Source: Rhizobium sp. 11515TR (lineage in GTDB: Bacteria > Pseudomonadota > Alphaproteobacteria > Rhizobiales > Rhizobiaceae). From it: a stretch of DNA of 64,000 bases. Numbering within the stretch: position 1 is the stretch's first letter; each line of letters starts with the position of its first letter. Where the stretch lies: positions 1,178,001 to 1,242,000 of the forward strand of contig NZ_CP023000.1 of the NCBI RefSeq assembly GCF_002277895.1, read 5' to 3'. The notes under the pieces were generated by a model, which ran no database searches, was not told where the DNA came from, and saw only the letters and a program-made list of their open reading frames with translations. Positions 27,179 to 35,968 of this stretch are shown here, piece by piece. Both the position numbers and the translations under genes were made by a program.

Positions 27179-28657
27179 ATGGCTATGTTTTTCTTTAGAA
27201 AAAGCAAAGATGGCAGAAATAGTGATGCATCGGTGAGATTGGTATCTTACGCTGTACTTGGCGTCATGGGTACAGTATTTGCATCATCCGCATTCCCTCC
27301 ATTCTTCACTTCGACTTCTACTCGCGCTGTGATCAACGCACCGCTGGTACCGCTGACAACGCCGATCAGCGGCAAGGTGACGTCGCTCGGCGCGGCCGGC
27401 GAAATAACGGTGGAGAACGATCGCGTCGACAATTCGACCTTGATCGGCCTGAAGGTTCAGCTTGCCGCGCTGCGCAACGAGATGGAACAGAAGAATTCGA
27501 TCGTGGGCGACTATGCCCAGCGTATCAGCGATCTTGAAAGCGATCTTTCAGGCCAGCAGGCGGCACTTCTCGTCAGGATCACCGCGGATCTCAAGGCCGC
27601 CGAGGCGGCTCTGGAGATGGTGACCTACTCGTCCCGTATCGCGAAAGCCGAGGCGGCGCGCAAGCTCAGGCTCATGGCTCGGGGTATTGCTGCCGGCAGC
27701 GAAGGCGAGGTCGCCGATATGGTTCGTCTGGAGGACACCAAGCTTGAAGCCGCCAAGCTCGCCGTCGCCAAGCTTGCCTCGGAACTCGATTTTGCCCGCC
27801 AGGGTGTCTATGTTGGCGCCGACCTGCAGTCGCTGCAAAATCTCCAGCAGGAAATCCGTACGCGCAAGGCCGACCTCCTGCAAATCAAGTTGCAGATTGC
27901 GACGACGCGCACGAAGGAGACCGAGCTCGGCTCGCTTGTGACGACGGAGGCGTTGCGGGTCGACAGGCTGGCGCGGGCCGATTTGCACGTTCCCTCGACG
28001 AGCCAGCTTTACAAGCCGGTGGCTGCATCCGGACGCGAGGTCACGGCCGGCGACACGCTCGCTGAAACGCTCGACTGCCGCGACGCCTTTGTCGTCGCGA
28101 TCTTTTCCGAGCGGCAGGCGCAAGCTCTCGCCGTGGGATCGAAGGTTGATGTCAATGCCGAAGGTTGGGCTCAAGCGGCAAGCGGCGTCGTCGAGCGGCT
28201 GGTTCCGCGTACCACCGACAGGGTGGATCTCGATTACGCCGTTCCTTTTCCGCCGACGGAGCGTCGCGAGCTCTATGCGTACATCCGGCTGACAGAGCTC
28301 GGCCAGGCAGACTTGCGAGACAGCCGGTTCTGCTCTGTCGGCACGTGGGTCGACGTGACGATGCCCCAGGAATGGCTACAGAAAACGCAGCATTATATAC
28401 GCGAGGCATCGACCTCGCTCATTGGTGTAGCCCAGGCATCCGCCGCGCAATGGCCCGCCGCCGAAACGAAACTGACCGGTCTCGTCCGGCGGTCGGCCGA
28501 ACGGTTCGGCGTGCTCAATCTGGAGGAGCGCCTTGCAAAGGGCCCTCGGGACATTCGCGTCAGCTGGAGGATCCTTTATCCCCAGCCTCGGCGTGCCGAG
28601 GCGCGTACCGTCGAGCTGCCTAATGAGCGAATGAGAGCTGCGCCGGTGAAAAGCTGA
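27179..28657 (+). CDS. HlyD-like membrane-fusion protein of beta-glucan synthase locus (BgsB/CrdA-like)
   Basis: 492-residue protein. The start at 27179 has AGGGA just upstream; an open frame from TTG 27101 has no site. One N-terminal membrane anchor (about residues 20-45) is followed by a lipoyl-like half (ITVENDRVDN), a long alpha-helical hairpin (about 80-250) rich in A, L, E and K, and a beta-barrel part (about 265-400). This is the build of periplasmic adaptor proteins. It precedes the processive glycosyltransferase gene by 28 bases, as bgsB precedes bgsA in Sinorhizobium meliloti. It probably helps carry the nascent glucan across the periplasm. Confidence 0.72.
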   Translation: MAMFFFRKSKDGRNSDASVRLVSYAVLGVMGTVFASSAFPPFFTSTSTRAVINAPLVPLTTPISGKVTSLGAAGEITVENDRVDNSTLIGLKVQLAALRNEMEQKNSIVGDYAQRISDLESDLSGQQAALLVRITADLKAAEAALEMVTYSSRIAKAEAARKLRLMARGIAAGSEGEVADMVRLEDTKLEAAKLAVAKLASELDFARQGVYVGADLQSLQNLQQEIRTRKADLLQIKLQIATTRTKETELGSLVTTEALRVDRLARADLHVPSTSQLYKPVAASGREVTAGDTLAETLDCRDAFVVAIFSERQAQALAVGSKVDVNAEGWAQAASGVVERLVPRTTDRVDLDYAVPFPPTERRELYAYIRLTELGQADLRDSRFCSVGTWVDVTMPQEWLQKTQHYIREASTSLIGVAQASAAQWPAAETKLTGLVRRSAERFGVLNLEERLAKGPRDIRVSWRILYPQPRRAEARTVELPNERMRAAPVKS

Positions 28658-28685
28658 CGCAAGTCGCCGCGGCACCTGGCGGCCC

Positions 28686-30692
28686 GTGACGGATCGTATC
28701 CAGGCTGAAGCCAGGGAGAAACAGGCCGTGTTCTTTAATTCCGACGACGATTTATTCAGTGTTCTGACCTTCGATCTCGTCATCGCCGTTTGCGCGATGC
28801 TGTTCGCAATACTCGCAAACCCGAAGAGGCCGTTCGAGCGGGCGGCATTCAGTCTGCTCATGCTCTTGTCGCTGGGGCTCTATCTTTCGTGGCGCGCCCT
28901 CGACACGCTTCCGCCCTTCGAGCTTTCTGCCGAAGTGCTGTGGAATTATGTTTACTTCCTCTTCGAGGCGGTGTCGGTGCTGTACGCCATCGGTTCGATC
29001 CTGATCCTTCTGAGAACGACCGACTGGACGAAGGAGGCCGATCGCGGCGAAAAGGAACTGGCCGCCAAGGCGGACATTCCTTCCGTCGACGTGTTCATCT
29101 GCACCTACAACGAGCCGCTGAATGTCCTGGAAAAATCGGTCATATCCGCCCAGGCGATGAACTACCGCAGGCTTCGGGTTTTCGTCTGCGACGACACTCG
29201 TCGCCAGGAAGTGCGCGACTATTGCGCACGCGTCGGCGTGAATTACCTGACGCGCCCGGATAACAAGTATGCAAAGGCCGGCAATCTGAACAATGCTTTG
29301 AACCATACGAACGCGCTCGCCGAGATTTCCGATTTCATCATGGTTCTCGATGCGGACTTCGCCCCTCAGGCAAATTTCCTGAACCGAGTCATCGGTCTCT
29401 TCAAGGACGGGAAGGTCGCCGTCGTGCAGACACCGCAATTTTATTTCAACAGCGATCCGATCCAGCACAATCTCGGCATCCGACGCTCCTTCGTCGATGA
29501 CCAGCGGGTCTTCTTCGATACGTTCCAGCCCGCCAAGGATGCCGTCGGATGTGCATTCTGCGTCGGCACCAGCTTCGTGGTGCGCCGCGCCGCCGTCAAC
29601 GAGATCGGCGGCTTTCCGCATGATGCGCTGTCCGAGGACATGCTGCTTACCTACCGTCTGATGGAGCGCGGCTATGTGACACGCTGGCTGAACGAGAAGC
29701 TGAGCGTCGGCCTGTCGGCCGAAGGCATTCCTGAATACATCACCCAAAGGACCCGCTGGTGCCTCGGCACCATCCAGATCGGCCTGCTGCGCAACGGGCC
29801 GCTCTGGCGCGGCAACTTCACCCTCATCCAACGTCTGCATTATCTGCACGGGCTATTCTGCTGGCTGTCGAAGCCTTTCATCCTCTGCCTTTTGCTGGCG
29901 CCATCCGTCTATTGGCTGACCGGAGTTTCGGCCCTGCAGGCCGATGAACTGCTTTTCATGAAATACGGCCTCAGCTCGCTCTTCCTGTTCTGGACCTATT
30001 CGACATGGATCTCCGAAAGGCGCACGCTGCCGCTCTTCACCGAGGTCACCCATGCGCTGACGGCCGTGCCGATCACCATCACTCTCTTCCAGGCGATCCG
30101 CAAACCGTTTGGCCGCCCTTTCAAAGTGACCGAGAAGGGAGGGGACAGGTCAGCGATCCGCGTTCACCGCCCAACAGCGCTGTTTTTTGGCTTCGTTGCG
30201 GCCATGTCGGGGCTGTCCGTCGTCCGGGTCGTCTATGGCTGGGATGCACCCGTCGAATTTTCCGCACGCGAGTGCCTCAATCTCGTCTGGTCGTCGGTGG
30301 CGATGATCATTGCGTTCACGAGCCTGCTTTGCTGCATCGAGCTGCCGCGTTTCGGCCAGGAGGAACCGATCGATGTCCGGCTTCGCGGATGGCACCGGGC
30401 CAATGGGCACATCGCCGGCGTGACGATAACGGCGGTGTCCACTGAAGGCGTGACGCTGGCGGAACACGGCCCGGCCGGTGCGAAGGACGAAGCGGTGTTC
30501 ATCCCGGAAATCGGCTGGATTTCCTCCCCCGCCAGAACGGCGCCATCGTCGACGGCTTTTTGCCTTATGCCGACGCCGGAGCAGCACAATGCCATCCTGC
30601 GGCTGCTTTTCAGGAGCGCGCCCGACAATGTCGCGGAACGGGGCGACTTACGCAAATCGATGCTGATGCTCCTGTCGCGCGCCCTTTCCTGA
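28686..30692 (+). CDS. Processive GT2 beta-glucan synthase (BgsA/curdlan synthase-like)
   Basis: 668-residue inner-membrane glycosyltransferase that polymerises UDP-glucose. Two to four N-terminal helices precede the GT2 domain (about 133-365) with DD at 169-170, DAD at 222-224, SED at 316-318 and QRTRW at 354-358, the processive signature. More helices follow, then a cytoplasmic tail from about 555. The tail contains TAVSTEG (582-588), resembling the PilZ DxSxxG motif without its aspartate. Cellulose synthase is less likely because no bcsB, bcsZ or bcsC accompanies it. Size, HlyD neighbour and downstream gene fit mixed-linkage glucan (bgs) or curdlan (crd) loci. Start GTG 28686 is uncertain by a few codons. 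Confidence 0.82.
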   Translation: MTDRIQAEAREKQAVFFNSDDDLFSVLTFDLVIAVCAMLFAILANPKRPFERAAFSLLMLLSLGLYLSWRALDTLPPFELSAEVLWNYVYFLFEAVSVLYAIGSILILLRTTDWTKEADRGEKELAAKADIPSVDVFICTYNEPLNVLEKSVISAQAMNYRRLRVFVCDDTRRQEVRDYCARVGVNYLTRPDNKYAKAGNLNNALNHTNALAEISDFIMVLDADFAPQANFLNRVIGLFKDGKVAVVQTPQFYFNSDPIQHNLGIRRSFVDDQRVFFDTFQPAKDAVGCAFCVGTSFVVRRAAVNEIGGFPHDALSEDMLLTYRLMERGYVTRWLNEKLSVGLSAEGIPEYITQRTRWCLGTIQIGLLRNGPLWRGNFTLIQRLHYLHGLFCWLSKPFILCLLLAPSVYWLTGVSALQADELLFMKYGLSSLFLFWTYSTWISERRTLPLFTEVTHALTAVPITITLFQAIRKPFGRPFKVTEKGGDRSAIRVHRPTALFFGFVAAMSGLSVVRVVYGWDAPVEFSARECLNLVWSSVAMIIAFTSLLCCIELPRFGQEEPIDVRLRGWHRANGHIAGVTITAVSTEGVTLAEHGPAGAKDEAVFIPEIGWISSPARTAPSSTAFCLMPTPEQHNAILRLLFRSAPDNVAERGDLRKSMLMLLSRALS

Positions 30693-30730
30693 TAGGCGTG
30701 CAGGACCATTCGACAGACCCGGGGTAATAT

Positions 30731-31990
30731 ATGCGAAGCTTTTTCAGGGCCTTTCTGACCGCCGCCGCCGTCGCATGTTGGGTACACGCAGCATGGGCAG
30801 GCGAGGAACGGCATATTCAACTCGCCGCAGGGCTTTGCGCCGGCCTCGTTGCCCATATGAGCGGCGAGCCGGCGCAGCCTTTCGTCTTCCGCAGCTACGA
30901 GCCCGCGGACGATGCTTCGCCGCTCCATCCCGCGCTTGAGAATGCCGGCTTTACCTATGACAACGCACTGGCGGTCATGGCGCTATATGCCTGCGGCCGA
31001 AAAGCGGAAGCGAGCCGCGTCGCCGATGCATTGGTGCTCGCTCTGAATACGGATCGGTTTTATCACGACGGACGGCTGCGAAACGCCTATCGCGCCGGCC
31101 CGGTTGAGGATAACGGCAGCGTGCTGCTTCCGGGCTATTGGAGCCCCGTCAGCAAGTCCTGGATTGAAGACGACTATCAGGTCGGCAGCGCGACGGGCAG
31201 CGCGGCCTGGGGGGCGCTGGCACTGCTGACCGCTTACGAGCAGACCGGCCGAACCCCCTATCTGGATGCCGCTCGGACAATCATGGACTGGATCCATCGT
31301 AGCGCCGCAGATCCGCAAAATCCGGGTTATTTCGGGGGCTTCTTTGGTCAGGAGCCCTCACCGGAACGCATAGGCTGGAAATCCACCGAACATAATCTCG
31401 ATGTCTATGCGGCGGATCGCTGGCTTGCCGGGCTCGATCCCATGGGCGACTGGATGCATCACGCCGAGAAAGCGCTCGCGTTTCTGGAGGTCATGTGGGA
31501 TTTCGAGGACAGTCGTTTTTTCGTCGGCAGCCTGCCCGACAGCGACGCCCCGAATACGAGCATGTCGGGTCTCGACGCCGAATTGTGGCCGCTCATCGCC
31601 GTGCCGGCCTATGCATTCAGGCGCGCGCGCGTCCTGGAATGGACGAAACGCAATCATGGCGTTGATGGCGGTTTCGACTTCGACAACGACCGCGATGGCA
31701 TCTGGCTTGAGGGCACTGCCCAGGCCGCCCTCGTGTTTCGTCTGAGCGGCAGGGCGAAAGAGGCTGAACCGTTGTTCGACACGATTTCCAGGCAAATCGC
31801 CCCCGATGGGCTGCTCTATGCCACGGTCAACGCGGAGCTATCAACCGGCCTGAAGGTTGGGCCTGACTCCGCGTCCATTGACTTCAAGTACTTCCGCCTT
31901 CCCCATGTCGGAGCGACGGCATGGGCCGTGCTTGCCGCGCTGAAGCGCAATCCTTTCATAAGTACGGCCGGTCAGTCGGCAAGCCGTTAG
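30731..31990 (+). CDS. Secreted alpha/alpha-toroid protein of the glucan locus (CrdC-like, possible glycosidase)
   Basis: 419-residue protein with a Sec signal peptide (MRSFF, hydrophobic core, cleavage after AAWA near 23). The remainder consists of repeated helix pairs with aromatic-rich loops (FTYDNALAVMALYACG, GSAAWGALALLTAYEQ, WLEGTAQAALVF), the pattern of six-hairpin glycosidase-like toroids. Acidic pairs in ENAGFTYDNA and GWKSTEHNLD are candidates for catalysis, but I cannot assign a family. It follows the synthase by 38 bases; its length is close to what I recall for CrdC of the curdlan operon. A periplasmic role in trimming or guiding the glucan is inferred. Confidence 0.65.
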   Translation: MRSFFRAFLTAAAVACWVHAAWAGEERHIQLAAGLCAGLVAHMSGEPAQPFVFRSYEPADDASPLHPALENAGFTYDNALAVMALYACGRKAEASRVADALVLALNTDRFYHDGRLRNAYRAGPVEDNGSVLLPGYWSPVSKSWIEDDYQVGSATGSAAWGALALLTAYEQTGRTPYLDAARTIMDWIHRSAADPQNPGYFGGFFGQEPSPERIGWKSTEHNLDVYAADRWLAGLDPMGDWMHHAEKALAFLEVMWDFEDSRFFVGSLPDSDAPNTSMSGLDAELWPLIAVPAYAFRRARVLEWTKRNHGVDGGFDFDNDRDGIWLEGTAQAALVFRLSGRAKEAEPLFDTISRQIAPDGLLYATVNAELSTGLKVGPDSASIDFKYFRLPHVGATAWAVLAALKRNPFISTAGQSASR

Positions 31991-32193
31991 AATTTCCCGG
32001 AAGAGTACGAAGCGGTCTTCATCCGGAATTGTGAAAAAACAATGGGCGATTTCGTGAGCGAGGGGTTAACGGTCTGTGCTTGAGTTTGATCTGCTGTCAT
32101 CGGCGTGATTGGCTTCCAGAGAGTTTCTAGCGACTTCACTTTGCCGCTGTCCGGCCGCTACTCACCCTGAGAGGATCTCAAGAGCACCACCCG

Positions 32194-32217
32194 GGCCGCC
32201 GGCGATCGTCGGCGGCC
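32194..32217. terminator. Strong hairpin between convergent operons (first)
   Basis: GGCCGCCG (32194-32201) and CGGCGGCC (32210-32217) form a perfect 8-base stem with an 8-base loop. It lies downstream of both the glucan operon and the MFS gene in the 332-base gap 31991-32322, which otherwise holds no gene. No T-run follows on either strand, so termination is inferred from position only. Confidence 0.4.
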
Positions 32218-32244
32218 TCATCTCCGGAGCATGGCAAGAGCGCC

Positions 32245-32270
32245 CCTCGGCGCTTGCAGATGCGCCGAGG
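32245..32270. terminator. Strong hairpin between convergent operons (second)
   Basis: CCTCGGCGC (32245-32253) and GCGCCGAGG (32262-32270) form a perfect 9-base stem with an 8-base loop, 27 bases after the previous hairpin and 53 bases beyond the MFS stop. A bidirectional terminator pair is the simplest reading. Confidence 0.42.
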
Positions 32271-32322
32271 CTCATGGCATCCTCGGTCCGATTGCGGTTG
32301 CTTTTCAACCCAGAAGCAAGGA

Positions 32323-33531
32323 TTAGCCGCGTGGTTGCGTCAGCGCCAAGGCGACCGTCGATACAGCTAGGACGGCGGTAAGCGTCAGAGGGCCGACAGC
32401 GCCATAGCGGTCGACGATATAGCCGCCGAAAACTGCGCCGATACTGATGGCGACCTGAAAGGAGACCACCATCAGGCTGCCGGCCGCCTCCAAAGCGTCG
32501 GCTGCCCCGCGGGAAAGATTGGTCGGCAGTACCACCGGTGCCATGCCGAAGGCGAAGCCCCAAAGCGTGACGAGGCCGAAGGCAATACCGGTTTGAGCGC
32601 CCCAAAGCACCAAAGCGAGTGTGGCAAACGCCATCAGCGCCGCCGTGAGAGCGAGGGCCAGGCGGATGCTGGCGTCGGCCATTCGGCCACCTGCGACATT
32701 GCCGATCACGGAAGCGATGCCAAACCCAAGCAGAGCCAGGGCGATCGATCTGGTTTCAAGGAGCGTCACTTGTTCGAGGAAGGGGCGCACATAGACCGAG
32801 CCGGCAAAATGGCCCGTCATCAGCAAAAGAATGGCAAGCATCCCCAGCTGAACGCTACGCCGCCGCGTCAGCCGGAAAACATCGGCGAGACTGTTGCTTG
32901 TGCTCGCGGGCAGTGTCGGTAAGCTCAGTACCTGCAGCAGCAAGGCGAGCGCGGCAAGTCCGGCGGTCATCGCCATTGCTGTGCGCCATCCCAGCCAGTC
33001 GCTGATCAAAGCTCCAACCGAGGGCGCGGCTATGGTGGCGAGCGAGACGCCGAGGGTGACGATGGCCATGCCCCGACCTGTCGAATTGGCGCCGACCAAT
33101 CTCGCCACGACGGCAACTGAAAGCGCCCAGAAACCGCTCAGCGCGATGCCCAGCCCAGCCCGGCCCAACAACAATAGCCAAAAATCTGTCGCCAATGACG
33201 CAAGGACATTGGAGCCGATCGCCAAGGCGCTGAGGCCGACCAAAACCGTCTTGCGGTTCAGCCTGCCGATCAGAACATTGCTCAATAGGGCAGTGACAGC
33301 GCCGACGGAAGCTGTGGCGGTGACGACCTGTCCGGCTGTTCCTTCGGTAATCGCAAGATCGCGCGCCAAAGGGGTTAACAGGCCCGCCGGCAGGAATTCA
33401 GCCGATACCAGCGCAAAGCTGGTGGCTGCCATTGAAAGGACGGCAAACCAGGTCGCCGTACTCCAGGTGGATGGTTCCGGGGTATCCGGGTCGATGGTTA
33501 CCCCATCAAGTTGCGATGTCGTGTCCGTCAT
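32323..33531 (-). CDS. MFS transporter (DHA1-type exporter)
   Basis: 402-residue inner-membrane proton antiporter with 12 predicted helices after a 28-residue polar N-terminus. The A-like motif GRLNRKTVLVG after helix 2 and the GRAGLGIALSGFWA segment are typical of drug or sugar efflux MFS proteins (YdhP/AraJ group). It lies 57 bases downstream of an AraC-type regulator on the same strand, which suggests a regulator-exporter pair. The substrate is unknown. Confidence 0.88.
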   Translation of the reverse strand: MTDTTSQLDGVTIDPDTPEPSTWSTATWFAVLSMAATSFALVSAEFLPAGLLTPLARDLAITEGTAGQVVTATASVGAVTALLSNVLIGRLNRKTVLVGLSALAIGSNVLASLATDFWLLLLGRAGLGIALSGFWALSVAVVARLVGANSTGRGMAIVTLGVSLATIAAPSVGALISDWLGWRTAMAMTAGLAALALLLQVLSLPTLPASTSNSLADVFRLTRRRSVQLGMLAILLLMTGHFAGSVYVRPFLEQVTLLETRSIALALLGFGIASVIGNVAGGRMADASIRLALALTAALMAFATLALVLWGAQTGIAFGLVTLWGFAFGMAPVVLPTNLSRGAADALEAAGSLMVVSFQVAISIGAVFGGYIVDRYGAVGPLTLTAVLAVSTVALALTQPRG

Positions 33532-33588
33532 AGGTATCTCCTTGAGTTAGGAGAGGTGATAGACGAACTATTCGGGACGGTATGTGTC

Positions 33589-34578
33589 CTAAAATCCGAA
33601 ATCCATGTCCATTCGTCCGGAACTTGTGCGTCGCACAACGCCCGGTGAGACGCTGGTGATGCGTTTGAAGGCGCGAGCGAAGGATGCCTCGGACTCATAG
33701 CCCAACCGAGAAGCAACTTCGGCCACTGACATGCCGCTTTGCCCCAACAAGTCGCGGGCAAGCTGCATCCGCAAGCGGGCAAGATAATGGGCCGCGCCTT
33801 CGCCCAACATGGCGTTGAAGCGTTCGGCGAAGATCGAACGCGACTGACCCGCCAAGCCTGCGAGGCTTTTGAGGGTCCAGTTACGGCCAGGGTCTCGATG
33901 CATTGCCGCCAGCACCCGACCGACATGGGGATCGCGGATGGCGGCGAGCCAGCCGGTGGTCGAGCCCCCGCTGCAATTGACCCAGCAGCGGATGAGCCGC
34001 GCTGCGAGCAAGTCGGCCATACGCGACAAGACGGTCGCGCTTCCCATCTGCGGCTGTGTCGCCTCCGCCGACATGGCCGCCAGCAGGGGGCCAACGATCG
34101 GATCATTGCCGGCCACATCGCAGCCCTTGATGATTGGCGGCATCAAGGCGATCAAAGGATTAAGTGCATGCGCCCCCAAGACCATGGAGCCGCAGAACAG
34201 GGTGCTCGTCGCACCCGTTCCGTCCCGCACCACGTCGCATACGTTGCTTCCCAATCTTGTTATCTGGCAGCTCTTGCGCGAGTCACCCTCAACATCTGGC
34301 GCGCTGGCCAACCGGTGCGAGACGCCTTGCGGCAGCAGAACCAGATCGCCATCGTTCAATTCCTGCCATCCTTCCGCTTCGGTATGGATCCAGCACGGAC
34401 CCTGGCTGACAAAGTGAAAGCGAAGCAGCTGTTGTTGCGGAAAGGCGATGCTCCATGGATGTCTGAGTTCGCAGCGTCCATAATTGACGCCACTCAAGCG
34501 AAAGTCTTGCAGGACTTCGCTTAGGGCATCCATTGGGACATTTGACGGCGACAATGGTTGAGACGAATGATCAAGCAT
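33589..34578 (-). CDS. AraC family transcriptional regulator
   Basis: 329-residue regulator. The N-terminal cupin-like effector domain (PWSIAFPQQQLLRFHFVSQG, LNDGDLVLLPQGVSH) resembles the AraC-binding cupin_6 group. The C-terminal pair of HTHs covers about residues 225-320, with LKSLAGLAGQSRSIFAERF and VAEVASRLGYESEASFARAF. It precedes the MFS gene and probably controls it. Start 34578 or the internal ATG at 34533; neither has a strong ribosome site. Confidence 0.9.
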   Translation of the reverse strand: MLDHSSQPLSPSNVPMDALSEVLQDFRLSGVNYGRCELRHPWSIAFPQQQLLRFHFVSQGPCWIHTEAEGWQELNDGDLVLLPQGVSHRLASAPDVEGDSRKSCQITRLGSNVCDVVRDGTGATSTLFCGSMVLGAHALNPLIALMPPIIKGCDVAGNDPIVGPLLAAMSAEATQPQMGSATVLSRMADLLAARLIRCWVNCSGGSTTGWLAAIRDPHVGRVLAAMHRDPGRNWTLKSLAGLAGQSRSIFAERFNAMLGEGAAHYLARLRMQLARDLLGQSGMSVAEVASRLGYESEASFARAFKRITSVSPGVVRRTSSGRMDMDFGF

Positions 34579-34709
34579 TGCGCCAATTTAGGGCTCAAGC
34601 GTCCAGCATTCAAGCCGGTCATCGACGCAAAAGGAACGATGTCTCAATCATGCGAATGCCGCCTCGCCGTCAAACGCAGGCTCCCAATATCCGGCCCGCC
34701 GCCGATGAT

Positions 34710-35330
34710 TCAGCCAAGATCGATTCTCAGGGCAAAATCCCAGGTACCGGCGCCGTTCCTGGCCAGGCTGATCATCATCAAGCCGAGCGCTTCCAGCGTC
34801 TGGGCCATGTGCAAACCACCAACGTCAAACGGACAGAGCCCCAGACTTTCGAGGAAGGTCGAGACGCGTGCCTTCGCCTTCGTGTCGTCGGCTGCGATGA
34901 ACGCGTCGAGGCGTCCACTCTTGGCCAGCACGTGGCCGAAGATGGTGTTGAACGCCTTCGCGACAGGCGCTCCGGCAGGGAGGCCCTTGACGATCTCCTG
35001 CGCGCCACAACTGCCATGCGGGATGACGGGAACCGAAAGGTCGGTGGCAACGGGGTTGGTGATGTCGATAATCACCTTACCGTCAAGCGACTTCCCGTAA
35101 TCGGCGATCACAGCCGCAGCGCTAGCGTAAGGCACAGCCAGGATGACGATATCCCCGGCCGGAGCGGCGCCATAAGTCCCTGTCGTCGCTCCGGCTCCGA
35201 TCTGCTCGGCGAGCGCCCGCGCCTTGGCGGGATTGCGGCTGGTCACTTCGACGGTATGCGCGGCCTTGGCGGCAAGGCCGCCGATTGCCGCGGCCATGCC
35301 GCCGGATCCGATGATGCTGATAGTGCTCAT
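34710..35330 (-). CDS. NADPH-dependent F420 reductase-like Rossmann protein
   Basis: 206-residue NAD(P)-binding protein with the N-terminal dinucleotide motif IGSGGMA, the AVPY turn, and the GLPAGAPVAKAFNTI segment characteristic of the F420_oxidored/NADP-binding family. Such proteins in organisms lacking F420 act on unknown substrates. It follows a paralogous gene at 35341-35940 by only 10 bases, so both are probably co-transcribed. Confidence 0.85.
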   Translation of the reverse strand: MSTISIIGSGGMAAAIGGLAAKAAHTVEVTSRNPAKARALAEQIGAGATTGTYGAAPAGDIVILAVPYASAAAVIADYGKSLDGKVIIDITNPVATDLSVPVIPHGSCGAQEIVKGLPAGAPVAKAFNTIFGHVLAKSGRLDAFIAADDTKAKARVSTFLESLGLCPFDVGGLHMAQTLEALGLMMISLARNGAGTWDFALRIDLG

Positions 35331-35340
35331 GTACGATTCC

Positions 35341-35940
35341 TTAATCGAACTTGACCAAGTCCTTAAAGATCAGTTGACCCCAGCTATTGCCGCGCGCCTG
35401 AACGAGCAGTCCACCTTCCGAAAGGCCGCCCAGATTGATCTGCGAGAAGCCGAGTTGTTCGGCAAGCGCAGCAATCTCCGCTGTGGCGCCGCCGTCGTCG
35501 CTTGCCAGAAACACGACTCTTTTGCCACCATGTACGGCCGGATCTTGGTCAAGGACGGCGGCAGCCAGATGATTGAAGCCTTTGACCAGTCTTCCCCCGG
35601 AGAAGGCCTGCGCAACGAATTTGGACGACGGCTGCCCTCCCAGTTTCTCAGGGGGCACGCCGTAGGCATTGGTCACATCGACGATCGTCTTCCCATGCCA
35701 CGTGGGCAATGCCTTCGCGACATCCGGATGCTGTTCGAAGCGAACTGCCAAGAAGATGATGTCCGCCTTGACGGCGTCCGCCAGGGTTGAGGGGATGATT
35801 TCTGGTCCGATTGCGGCAGCTTCTGATGCAAAGCTTGCTGGATCGCGTGTGGTTGCGACGGATACTTCCATGCCCTTGCGGGCGAAGGCCTTGGCCAGAG
35901 CTCGGCCGATATTGCCGAAGCCAATGATTGAGTAGCTCAT
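35341..35940 (-). CDS. NAD(P)-binding reductase, paralogue of the downstream gene
   Basis: 199-residue Rossmann protein beginning MSYSIIGFGNIGRALAKAFA, with the dinucleotide motif GFGNIG and later LGGQPSSKFVAQAFSG, VKGFNHL. The start at 35940 is set by GAAGGAG eight bases upstream; the frame remains open to 35997 without a site. It is similar in layout to the gene at 34710 and likely arose by duplication. Function is unknown; both adjoin two SDR genes. Confidence 0.85.
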   Translation of the reverse strand: MSYSIIGFGNIGRALAKAFARKGMEVSVATTRDPASFASEAAAIGPEIIPSTLADAVKADIIFLAVRFEQHPDVAKALPTWHGKTIVDVTNAYGVPPEKLGGQPSSKFVAQAFSGGRLVKGFNHLAAAVLDQDPAVHGGKRVVFLASDDGGATAEIAALAEQLGFSQINLGGLSEGGLLVQARGNSWGQLIFKDLVKFD

Positions 35941-35968
35941 GATATTCTCCTTCGAATGTTCGGCGTGG

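Noticed and set aside
28686..30692. Cellulose synthase catalytic subunit (BcsA)
   Set aside because: No bcsB, bcsZ or bcsC partners, a degenerate PilZ-like tail, and gene order fitting bgs/crd loci better.
32109..32381. Small plus-strand frame downstream of the glucan operon
   Set aside because: Runs through two strong hairpins and into the MFS gene on the other strand; no domain or ribosome site.
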